This document shows, piece after piece, positions 46,401 to 53,306 of a stretch of DNA of 64,000 nt. The stretch comes from Gemmatimonadaceae bacterium (GTDB lineage: Bacteria > Gemmatimonadota > Gemmatimonadetes > Gemmatimonadales > Gemmatimonadaceae): assembly GCA_025358925.1 (NCBI GenBank), contig JANYHT010000016.1, positions 93,691 through 157,690 of the forward strand, read 5' to 3'. The notes below the pieces were generated by a model that was not told the DNA's origin, did no database searches, and saw nothing but the letters and a program-made list of their open reading frames with translations. A program made the position numbers and the translations under genes. How positions within the stretch are numbered: the stretch's first letter is position 1; every line of letters begins with the position of its first letter.

Positions 46401-47218
46401 GGAACCTGAACGTGTCATTCAACTCGTTGAATGTCGGCTTGCCGCAGCGCGCGACATTAACATTGCAAGTTGGTAACGCGCTTGGTGCACTGGATCGTAT
46501 TGTGAACGGTGCAGATTTGAAGGGATGGGGCCAGAACATTCAGCCACCACAACAGCTGCTATTCGTACGCGGCTTCGATGCCACGACGAAAGCATTCAAG
46601 TATGAGGTCAATCAGCGTTTCGGCTCCACCCTGCCCGCGCAAAGCGCGATTCGCAGCCCGGTGTCCATTACCGCGCTGCTTCGCTTTGACATTGGTCCGA
46701 CGCGCGAACGTCAGCAGTTATTGCAGCAGCTTGATCGTGGTCGTTCTCGGCCCGGCAATAAGCCCACGCTGCAACAGTTGCGTGGATCAGGAAACATCGG
46801 CCTCATCAATCCCATGCAGCAGATCATGCAGCAGGCCGACACGCTCAAGTTGACGCGTCGCCAAGCGGATAGTCTCGCTGTGTTGAATCGCCTGTACGTG
46901 TTGAAGTCCGACTCAATCTGGGCACCTGTTTCGAAGTTGCTCGCCGAATTGCCCGATCGCTATAATCGCGACCTCGCATATGATCGGTACATTGATGCGC
47001 GCGAGCAGTCGGTCGACATGCTCATGAAGATTGTACCTGATGTGAAGAAGCTGCTGACCAACGCGCAGTATCGCATCCTCCCGACTACCGTTGCGGGGTT
47101 CCTTGATAAGCGCACGTTGAAAGGCGTTCGCTCGGGAACCGCAGGAGGTGGAGGTGGAGGTGGTGGAGGTGGTGGTGGTGGTGGCGTTGGTCGCGGCGGG
47201 CGCGGCGGCGGCGGATGA
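43487..47218 (+). CDS. Very large TonB-dependent receptor with poly-Gly C-terminus
   Basis: The roughly 1243-residue outer-membrane protein has a signal peptide (LTFLSILVLAAAQRVSA), a carboxypeptidase-regulatory-like beta-sandwich (IIRGRVVGPDSQPIIGVLV), a plug domain (VFGLGGDQNNTQLNGLSFGD) and a long barrel. It resembles Oar-type receptors. After the barrel comes a 130-residue helical region (QQADTLKLTRRQADSLAVLN) and then 14 consecutive glycines plus GRGGRGGGG. The start is uncertain: GTG 43487 or GTG 43460; no clear ribosome site is seen for either. A Gly-rich secreted protein follows directly. Confidence 0.83.
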   Translation: MNIRNLPRALTFLSILVLAAAQRVSAQSVDIIRGRVVGPDSQPIIGVLVTATTLTGNVSRIQRTDKNGRYTISFPGAEGDYWVSFTSVGFAQRRYELKRLADEDILIANAKMSPSAVTLESFQVTERAAVSRSDTISDVGGSEKTVAADQGFLSADQMGDLAAMAASIPGVQLLLGADGAADAFSVFGLGGDQNNTQLNGLSFGDATVPRDAAVSTSLATSPYDVSRGGFSGGQLQVRTQPGSNFMKRSLSTNLVTPQLEWIDPAGVATGQQTTRLSLGGAASGPFKPDEAFYNTSFQFDHNANDLLTLLSSSALGFQTVGVAPDSVARLLRILSAQKAPVSVAGFPSQHATDRGSFLGSFDVVQPNSTRGNTITLTLTGNLTHNSPTGGNFGGSSLATPSRAGSTLAYSGGGQIRHSGQVGVFGLFTETNIGYSRNKSTAAPYYELPAGSVRVNSALADGSQSVSTLGFGGSPTLSNSSSNTVSGVNTLSWFSPDNHHRVKFTTELRRDAYESAQTNNQFGTFSYNSLADLEANVPSSFTRQLSPRLRDGSQLVGALSLGDAWRPTKDLQLQYGLRFDANKYLTGPTANPAVAAAFKENNTDVPSRAYLSPRLGFSWTYGTADQVTLLPGMARAPRAVVRGGVGVFQNTPGVQLVGGAVDNTGLPSGIQQLTCLGAAAPAANWSQYSASQSAIPSTCTDGTNGSVFSNSTPNVVLFDPNYAAQRSLRSNLQWSGPILANRLSATIDGTWSRNQHQAGSVDINFAGATNFVLANEGGRPVFVSPLAIVPTTGQVAFRDARVVPTFGRVTQNRSDIQSETKQLTVSIRPIAFNSQLSWSLSYVLQDVREQFLGFNSTVSDPRSIEWSRGSFGRHQIQYSLGYNFFNTVRVSWSGNFRSGTAYTPVIQGDVNGDSYSNDRAFIFDPTKSSDPVVATGMQNLLTNGTKEAQACLRAQLGALATRNSCTGPWTYSGNLNVSFNSLNVGLPQRATLTLQVGNALGALDRIVNGADLKGWGQNIQPPQQLLFVRGFDATTKAFKYEVNQRFGSTLPAQSAIRSPVSITALLRFDIGPTRERQQLLQQLDRGRSRPGNKPTLQQLRGSGNIGLINPMQQIMQQADTLKLTRRQADSLAVLNRLYVLKSDSIWAPVSKLLAELPDRYNRDLAYDRYIDAREQSVDMLMKIVPDVKKLLTNAQYRILPTTVAGFLDKRTLKGVRSGTAGGGGGGGGGGGGGGVGRGGRGGGG
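47144..47185 (+). repeat. GGN trinucleotide tract encoding 14 glycines
   Basis: Fourteen GGA/GGT/GGC codons in a row sit just before the stop of the large receptor. Low-complexity tracts of this kind are prone to slippage in multiples of three, so the length may vary between strains. Confidence 0.85.
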
Positions 47219-47322
47219 GCGCGCCAATGAACGCACCGCGGTGTAACTCGGAAGCAGTACGCGCGCCTTCGAAAGTTTTTAATAGCGTCTTATCTGTTCG
47301 TTCCCGTTTCGCCGGGTATCTC

Positions 47323-48975
47323 ATGATCACACGATCATTGCTGGTCACGATAAACAGCGCGCTTGTTCTGGTCGCGTTGGTTACGATTTCTGCAGCTGCG
47401 CAGGACGTGAACAAAGCGCCGTCGGCGTCGGATCCGAAAGTACCGGTCGGTACGGTTGGGCCAGTCGAAGCACGTTCACCGCATGCGTTCAACGCGCTGT
47501 CCATGCTGCGCTCGCTCCCCGACGGTTCGCTGTTCGTGAACGATGCGCAACGCCGTCAACTCGTTCGGCTTGACGCATCGCTGCAGCAGATCACGGTGAT
47601 CGCGGATACCGCCGCTGCACCGCTCCCCTATGGACAGCGGCAAGCCGGAATGCTGTCGTATCTTGGCGATTCAACAATCATTGTCGATCCATCCACGTTG
47701 TCGTTCGTCGTGTTAAACGCGTTGGGCAAGGTGGTGAAAGTGATGGCACCGCCGCGTATCAGCGATATTAATCAACTCGCGTCGATGAACCTTGGATCGA
47801 ACGCGTTTGATGCGAAGGGTCGCTTAGTGTATAAAAATTCCGGCGGCAATTTTGGGGGTGGCGGTGGAGGTCCAGGCGCCGCATTCGGTGGTGCGCAGCG
47901 CGGACAAGGTGGTGCTGGTGGTGGTGCACCGGGCGGCGCTGGACAAGGTGGTGGTGCCCGCAGCGGTGGTGGCGGTTTTGGCGGTGCAGGCGGGTTTGGT
48001 GGTGGCGCGGGTGGCGGCGGTGGTGCACCAACCCCTGCGGTGCCAGGCGCACGGATGACGCCGCCCACTCAACCCGATTCTGTGCCGATCATTCGCGCGG
48101 ATTTCGACACGCGTAAAGCAGATACGCTTGCGTGGATCAAGGTGCCGCGAACCGACATCACGATGACCACGGGCGACGATGGCAGTGTGCGCATGCTCGC
48201 GAAAGTAAATCCGTTGCCGCAGGGCGATGATTGGGCGCTTCTCGCCGACGGCACGCTCGCAGTGATTCGCGTGATTGACTATCACGTGGACTATTTTGCT
48301 GCCGACGGTACCAAGTCATCGTCGAGCAAGTTGCCGTTCGATTGGCGTCGCATTTCGGACGACGAGAAAACCAAGTTGGTGGATTCGCTGAAAATTGTCG
48401 CGAAGGAAGCGACGGATCGGCAGGCCGTGGCAGCAGCAGCGGGTGGAGCGAACAATCGTGGTGGATTTCGCGCCAGCTTCGAGCCCGTCGCCGCAGAGAA
48501 GCTGCCGGACTACTTCCCGCCCATTCGCGCTGGGACAACGCTCGCTGATCGTGACGGTAATCTGTGGTTATTACCCGCGACTTCAACGATCGCGGCGCAG
48601 CTCGCGCAAACCATGGGTGCCCAAGGCGGTGGTGGTTTCGGTGGCGGTCGCGGTGGATTTGGTGGGGGAGGATTTGGTGGTGGGGGGGATCGCGGTGGTG
48701 CAGGAGGCGCCGGAGGTGCGCGCGGCGCACGTGGAGGTGACGCCGCAGGTCGCGACACCAGCGCAGCACGTCGTGACACGATGCCACCACCTCCGCAGCC
48801 GACGTTTCAACTCGTGTACGATGTCGTGAATCGCCGCGGCGAGCTGGTCGAACGCGTCAAGTTGCCACCCAATCGCACGATTGCCGGTTTTGGCACAGGC
48901 GGAGTGTTGTTCCTCAGCGCGCGCGAAGGGCGGAGTGTCTTCCTCGAAAAAGTTCGGCGGGTCGCCAGCAACTAG
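47323..48975 (+). CDS. Secreted Gly-rich protein with propeller-like repeats
   Basis: The 550-residue protein has a signal peptide (ALVLVALVTISAAAQDV), blade-like repeats (MLRSLPDGSLFVNDAQRRQL, VRLDASLQQITVIADT, and RDGNLWLLPA) typical of six-bladed propellers. Two long Gly-rich insertions lie near residues 177-244 and 427-476 (GGGFGGGRGGFGGGG). ATG 47323 was chosen for the signal peptide; an ATG at 47215 overlapping the previous stop would add 36 residues. It is cotranscribed with the receptor and may sit on the cell surface with it (inference). I know no function. Confidence 0.72.
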   Translation: MITRSLLVTINSALVLVALVTISAAAQDVNKAPSASDPKVPVGTVGPVEARSPHAFNALSMLRSLPDGSLFVNDAQRRQLVRLDASLQQITVIADTAAAPLPYGQRQAGMLSYLGDSTIIVDPSTLSFVVLNALGKVVKVMAPPRISDINQLASMNLGSNAFDAKGRLVYKNSGGNFGGGGGGPGAAFGGAQRGQGGAGGGAPGGAGQGGGARSGGGGFGGAGGFGGGAGGGGGAPTPAVPGARMTPPTQPDSVPIIRADFDTRKADTLAWIKVPRTDITMTTGDDGSVRMLAKVNPLPQGDDWALLADGTLAVIRVIDYHVDYFAADGTKSSSSKLPFDWRRISDDEKTKLVDSLKIVAKEATDRQAVAAAAGGANNRGGFRASFEPVAAEKLPDYFPPIRAGTTLADRDGNLWLLPATSTIAAQLAQTMGAQGGGGFGGGRGGFGGGGFGGGGDRGGAGGAGGARGARGGDAAGRDTSAARRDTMPPPPQPTFQLVYDVVNRRGELVERVKLPPNRTIAGFGTGGVLFLSAREGRSVFLEKVRRVASN

Positions 48976-49006
48976 TCGCGCGATAATTTGGTGTTGGAAC
49001 AACAAC

Positions 49007-49037
49007 AGAGGGACGCTGCGCGTAGCGGCGTCCCTCT
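49007..49037. terminator. Bidirectional terminator between convergent genes
   Basis: AGAGGGACGC pairs perfectly with GCGTCCCTCT around an 11-base loop; CTTGTTG follows on the plus strand and GTTGTTGTT on the minus strand. It lies between the Gly-rich gene and pckA. Confidence 0.78.
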
Positions 49038-49068
49038 CTTGTTGTGCTACACACACCCATTGTACCTG

Positions 49069-50691
49069 TCAGCGCCTTGGTCCCGCCGCCAAAATCGCCG
49101 GCGTCACATCGTCGCCAAATTTCTTGATGTTTTCGTGAAACATCGCGGCGAGTTTTGTTGCTTGTGCATCGTACGCAGCGCCATCGCTCCATGTGCCGCG
49201 TGGATCAAGCACGTCGCTCGGCACACCGTCCAACATGGTCGGAATCTGCAAACCAAATATCGGATCTGTTGTGACCGGAGTCTTGCTGAGCGCACCATTC
49301 AGCGCGTCGCGTACCATGGCGCGCGTGTACGCCAACTTCATGCGTTTTCCGACGCCATACGCACCGCCGCTCCAGCCGGTATTCACCAACCACACCTGCG
49401 CGTGGTGTTGCTTGAGCAATTCGCCCAACATGTGCGCGTACTTGGTGGGATGCCACACGAGAAAAACTGCGCCGAAGCACGCGCTGAAAGTGGCCTGCGG
49501 TTCGTTGACTCCAGTTTCTGTGCCCGCAACCTTCGCCGTATACCCAGACAAGAAATAATACATCGCTTGCTCCGGACTCAGCTTCGCGATAGGCGGTAAT
49601 ACCCCGAACGCATCGGCCGTGAGAAACACCACGTTTTTGGGATGTCCACCGCGACCACTTGGCACGTGATTCTTGATGTAGTGCAGTGGATACGATGCGC
49701 GCGTATTTTCGGTGATCGTCTGATTGCCGAAGTCCACCTGTCGCGTAAGCTCGGTGAGCACCACGTTCTCGAGCACTGTGCCAAACATCTGTGTGGTCTG
49801 ATAAATGTCCGGCTCACTCTCAGCGGAGAGGTTGATCACTTTCGCATAGCATCCGCCTTCAAAATTGAAGGTGCCGCTGGGCGACCATCCATGTTCGTCG
49901 TCGCCAATCAAGCCGCGCTCCGGGTCGGCGGAGAGAGTCGTCTTACCGGTCCCGGATAAACCAAAAAACAGCGCCGTGTCACCCGCTGCACCAATGTTCG
50001 CCGAGCAATGCATCGACAGCACACCTTGCTTCGGGAGCAGGTAATTCATCACCGTAAACATCGCTTTTTTCAATTCGCCCGCGTAACGTGTACCACCAAT
50101 CAGAATGGTGTGTTCGGCGAGATTGAGTACGATAAACGTGCCAGTTCGCGTTCCGTGTCGCGCAGGATCGGCCTTATACTCCGGCGCGTGATACACGGTA
50201 AAATTTGGCGCGAACGTGGCCAACTCGCCGAGAGCCGGACGAATGAACATGTTTCGCACAAAATTCGCGTGCCACGCGTTGGGCAGGATGTATCGCACGC
50301 TGAGGCGCGTGCTAGGATCGGCGCCACAATACAAATCCTGCACGAACAGTTCGTCGAGACCATTTAGATACTCTTGAACATCCGCCTTCAACAGCGCGTA
50401 GTGCTCTGGGGAAATGGGTTGATTCACCTTGCCCCAATCAACGTCTGCGGCAGAGCCCGGCTCGCGCACGACAAATTTGTCGTTCGGAGATCGTCCCGTA
50501 TGCGGTGACGTCACCGCAACGAAAGGTCCCATTTCGGCCAGTTGCCCTTCTTCTCGACGGACTGCAGCCTCGACCAATTCCGGTGCGACGAGGTTCCAAT
50601 GCACGTGTCCAGCGGGTGTCAATCCTTGCGGAACGAGTCCGTCCGCACTGTCGCGACGAGCGGTCGTGGATGGAACTATCTGTGTCGCCAT
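49069..50691 (-). CDS. pckA: ATP-dependent phosphoenolpyruvate carboxykinase
   Basis: The 540-residue enzyme converts oxaloacetate and ATP to PEP, the first step of gluconeogenesis. It has the P-loop FFGLSGTGKTTLSADP, SMHCSANIGAAGDTALFFGL, NFEGGCYAKVINLSAESEPD and TGWSGGAYGVGKRMKL, at full length for the ATP-type class. A bidirectional terminator lies after it. The 286-base divergent gap to the receiver gene presumably holds its promoter; I could not pick one out. Confidence 0.97.
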   Translation of the reverse strand: MATQIVPSTTARRDSADGLVPQGLTPAGHVHWNLVAPELVEAAVRREEGQLAEMGPFVAVTSPHTGRSPNDKFVVREPGSAADVDWGKVNQPISPEHYALLKADVQEYLNGLDELFVQDLYCGADPSTRLSVRYILPNAWHANFVRNMFIRPALGELATFAPNFTVYHAPEYKADPARHGTRTGTFIVLNLAEHTILIGGTRYAGELKKAMFTVMNYLLPKQGVLSMHCSANIGAAGDTALFFGLSGTGKTTLSADPERGLIGDDEHGWSPSGTFNFEGGCYAKVINLSAESEPDIYQTTQMFGTVLENVVLTELTRQVDFGNQTITENTRASYPLHYIKNHVPSGRGGHPKNVVFLTADAFGVLPPIAKLSPEQAMYYFLSGYTAKVAGTETGVNEPQATFSACFGAVFLVWHPTKYAHMLGELLKQHHAQVWLVNTGWSGGAYGVGKRMKLAYTRAMVRDALNGALSKTPVTTDPIFGLQIPTMLDGVPSDVLDPRGTWSDGAAYDAQATKLAAMFHENIKKFGDDVTPAILAAGPRR

Positions 50692-50977
50692 AAGCGCGAC
50701 CCTCTATGAGAACGGAAGGCGGGACACGATGTCCCGTTTGAGAACGGATCGGAGTACGAAGCAATCGAGAAACATGCCAGCACGCGCGTGACGGCTCAAG
50801 CCAGCATGCTCGCATTAACCGGCAGAAGCACTTTGTTTACGAAAGTTGCGAAAAAGTAGGTGTATTCCGACTTTCTGGCGCGAGGGTTGCGGTGAAGATA
50901 ACCGGTGCTGGGTGTTATGTGCTGCCGACTCAGCGGTTCGTAATCGGACGCTTTCAAACTCTGTGCCCGGATGGATC
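50692..50977. other. Divergent intergenic region, pckA / receiver gene
   Basis: No gene is convincing here. An open frame continues upstream of the receiver start to 50846, but its residues look random. Promoters for both genes must lie here; I see no strong -35/-10 pair, riboswitch or palindrome. Confidence 0.45.
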
Positions 50978-51469
50978 ATGGTCGCGCTCGTGCTCGAACT
51001 TCCGCGCAAAAACTACTCGGTAGACTTTATCGCCGCCGATGTGCCGCTGGAGATGCGGTCTCCGGAGCAGACGCGCGATATAGTCGAGGCGATGGGCGGT
51101 ACAGGTTGTCGGATTTTGGTCGTGGACGACGATCCAGACGGAGCGGACAGTCTCGCCGCGCTCTTATCGCTTATCGGGCATGAGACGGTCGTCGCGAACG
51201 ACGGCCTCGCAGCGCTTGTTCTCGCTGACACGTTTCATCCGGACGTGGTCGTGCTCGACCTAGGTATGCCCGGACTCGACGGATTTGAGGTAGCTAAGCG
51301 ACTTCGGAAAACGTCAACGGGTGCAGGGCTGCTACTGATTGCAGCTACTGGCTGGGGACACCCAGAAGATCGACGTCGGAGCCTTGCCGCCGGTTTTGAT
51401 CATCATCTGGCCAAGCCGGTTGATCTACATCAGCTCGCCGAAATCATTGCGTCGAAACCGCACTTATAG
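50978..51469 (+). CDS. Stand-alone receiver-domain protein (CheY-like)
   Basis: The 163-residue protein has about 40 N-terminal residues of no known domain and a single receiver: ILVVDDDPDGADSLAALLSL (Asp50-52), phospho-Asp94 in VVVLDLGMPGLDG and Lys146 in HHLAKPVDLHQLAEIIAS. It closely resembles receiver domains at the ends of hybrid kinases. No kinase or output domain is adjacent. The ATG at 50978 is favoured; later in-frame ATGs at residue 26 or 39 are possible. Confidence 0.8.
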   Translation: MVALVLELPRKNYSVDFIAADVPLEMRSPEQTRDIVEAMGGTGCRILVVDDDPDGADSLAALLSLIGHETVVANDGLAALVLADTFHPDVVVLDLGMPGLDGFEVAKRLRKTSTGAGLLLIAATGWGHPEDRRRSLAAGFDHHLAKPVDLHQLAEIIASKPHL

Positions 51470-51483
51470 CGAACACGCAGCAA

Positions 51484-52188
51484 CTATAATGTGATGTCCG
51501 CGCGTTGTCCCAGCACATAACGCAGCGTTTGTATGTCGCGCTTGCTCAGAATACCAACTAGTGGCGCGCCAAACATGACGTCCGTTGCTTGATCACTATG
51601 CGCGCCAATGCCAAGCGCATGTCCAAGTTCATGGACAATCAGATTCGAATAAGCTCGTTGATCGGTCACTCGACCGCGGTCAACACGAATGATCACCGTT
51701 GCCTGACTCGCCGCGCCCGAAGCAAGCGCAAATCGCTGCGCCGAAAACGGCGATGACCCTACAGGGCAGAAATAGGTGTATCCAGCCGAGTTTTGCCCGT
51801 CAAACGTGCAGTCACCTGGCGCGATTGGCAGAGAGGTCGCGCGATCGAACACGATGACGTTGGCATCCGCTACCGATTCGGCGTGCACGAGCGTGTACTC
51901 CGCGAAGAGGGGAACACGATTCCAGGCTGCAATCCCTTCTCGAACAGCAAGCGCGAGCGACAGCGGTCCGGAGCCTTCCGGACTCGCCGCCAGATCCACC
52001 CAAATGGCAATCTTCGAACCACTCGGCCAGCGATACAAGAGTCCGCGCGACAGCGTTGTAGGATCGTACGCGAAGGTGGGTCGCGCGGCCGTCGGCGCAT
52101 CGCACGCGATATTGAAGAGGGCGAATAGCGCGACTGAATACGCGCACAGTTGATAGCACCGTGGATGGCGCTCTTGACTTCGCCTCAT
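51484..52188 (-). CDS. Matrixin-like zinc metalloprotease
   Basis: The 234-residue secreted protein has an N-terminal export signal and a metzincin motif HELGHALGIGAHSD (His186, Glu187, His190, with the third His at 197). This places the third ligand one residue further than in HExxHxxGxxH, a spacing found in some bacterial matrixins. The Met-turn is VMFGAP. Two Cys pairs in PGDCTFDGQNSAGYTYFCPV may form a disulfide. It overlaps the upstream barrel-protein gene by 4 bases (ATGA). Confidence 0.8.
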   Translation of the reverse strand: MRRSQERHPRCYQLCAYSVALFALFNIACDAPTAARPTFAYDPTTLSRGLLYRWPSGSKIAIWVDLAASPEGSGPLSLALAVREGIAAWNRVPLFAEYTLVHAESVADANVIVFDRATSLPIAPGDCTFDGQNSAGYTYFCPVGSSPFSAQRFALASGAASQATVIIRVDRGRVTDQRAYSNLIVHELGHALGIGAHSDQATDVMFGAPLVGILSKRDIQTLRYVLGQRADITL

Positions 52189-52835
52189 TTCGAGATTCGC
52201 ACACCGGCGGTGAGTCGACTAACCCAACCTGTTGTTGCCGTGGCCTCTGCAGCACTCGCATCGAGACGGAGCATGCTGTAGCGAACGAAGAGTCCTTGCT
52301 CGTAACGTGCGGATTTCAAGCCCGTGGTGTTACGATGCAGCGACACACCGAGTTCGCCGAGCGGCGAAAGACTGCTGGCGTCTCGGAACGGAAGGATGCT
52401 TCGCGCGCCGGAGAGTAGGGCAATGCCGAACCCGAAGTCCAACGAGATGTTGAGGTTTTTTTCGCCTGTGGCGAAGAGTGAAACGACGCCGAGTGCGTTG
52501 CCTTCCGTGAGTGTGCCGCCTGACCATTTTGTCTCACGTTCGGTCAACGACAGTGGCTGAGCACCGATGCGAACGGACGCGCCTGCGGATGCGCGCGATG
52601 ACACGTTGCGATGGACATCGATGCCAAGTACGACGCCTGGCGCGGTGGTGACGGTTGGAGCAGTCGATCCGTTGAGCCAAGTCCCACCAATGACGCCAGC
52701 GAGTTCACCAGTCACGTGCCACTGGCGTGCGGCGACTTGCGCAACGACGCGTCTCGGTGAAGCGGCGAGCAGCGCGGCTGCCAAAAGGGCGATCGCCAGA
52801 GGCGCCGCAATTTGGAGTGTACGCGCGTTCTTCAT
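52185..52835 (-). CDS. Secreted protein, probable small outer-membrane beta-barrel
   Basis: The 216-residue protein has a long signal (IALLAAALLAASPRRVVAQ) and alternating polar/hydrophobic strands (GVVLGIDVHRNVSSRASAGA, LNISLDFGFGIALLSGARS, GLFVRYSMLRLDASAAE) ending in a charged residue, as in small OmpW-like barrels. No specific function is recognisable. The ATG at 52835 begins the signal. It is the first gene of a pair with the protease and is divergent to the Cys/His-rich gene, 43 bases away. Confidence 0.68.
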   Translation of the reverse strand: MKNARTLQIAAPLAIALLAAALLAASPRRVVAQVAARQWHVTGELAGVIGGTWLNGSTAPTVTTAPGVVLGIDVHRNVSSRASAGASVRIGAQPLSLTERETKWSGGTLTEGNALGVVSLFATGEKNLNISLDFGFGIALLSGARSILPFRDASSLSPLGELGVSLHRNTTGLKSARYEQGLFVRYSMLRLDASAAEATATTGWVSRLTAGVRISK

Positions 52836-52848
52836 ATGCGTTAAGATA

Positions 52849-52863
52849 CAACAGGTCGTTGTC
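52849..52863. promoter_or_regulatory. Inverted repeat in a divergent promoter
   Basis: ACAAC-N5-GTTGT lies in the 43-base gap between the barrel gene and the Cys/His-rich gene, so an operator here could control the ZnuD-like receptor unit. The match to any known Fur/Zur box is only loose. Confidence 0.35.
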
Positions 52864-52878
52864 ACGCAAACCGAACCT

Positions 52879-53226
52879 ATGCGATTCTCGCGGTACCCGC
52901 GTTTGACGCGCGTCTTATTCCTTTTCGCACTCTTTCAGTTGGCGGCGCCGTCTGTGGCCGCTGTCGCTGACGCGTGGCGGATGGATCGGCGCGAGGTCGT
53001 GGTACATGCGGAGTCTGAGTCGCAGCAGGGGTGTGTAACGGTGCACGCGCACGATTGTGCGCTGTGTTCCGTCGCGACGTCTCCGACCGGCGTGCAACCG
53101 TCGCCCAATGATTTTGCGCCCGCGTGGGTCGCGAAAGTGTGTGTGCCTACGGCGAGGGTGCTCCCCGCGCTGGCGAGTGTCACGCGTGCCGCTTCGCAGC
53201 GCGCACCTCCGATGGATCGAGGCTAG
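52879..53226 (+). CDS. Small secreted Cys/His-containing protein (DUF2946-like)
   Basis: The 115-residue protein has a signal peptide (LFLFALFQLAAPSVAAVADA) and a compact CVTVHAHDCALCSV cluster in its middle. The pattern (short secreted protein with an H-x-C-x2-C cluster beside a TonB receptor) resembles DUF2946 proteins found next to metal-receptor genes. Metal binding is therefore plausible but inferred. The ATG at 52879 begins the signal; no strong ribosome site is visible. The receptor follows 80 bases later. Confidence 0.62.
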   Translation: MRFSRYPRLTRVLFLFALFQLAAPSVAAVADAWRMDRREVVVHAESESQQGCVTVHAHDCALCSVATSPTGVQPSPNDFAPAWVAKVCVPTARVLPALASVTRAASQRAPPMDRG

Positions 53227-53306
53227 TCGTTCGCACATCGTCGCTCTGACGGTGCGCGCCTCTGCGCGTGCACACGCACGTGCCATCCATATAGTCGGAG
53301 TCTTTC

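Noticed and set aside
47768..48285. His/Arg-rich and Pro-rich minus-strand frames opposite the Gly-rich gene
   Set aside because: They are the antisense reading of GGN codons (Pro, His, Thr); the plus-strand protein has a signal peptide and repeats.
52567..52878. Extension of the small Cys/His protein to a 219-codon frame
   Set aside because: The added part is antisense to the barrel-protein gene, while the ATG at 52879 begins a clean signal peptide.
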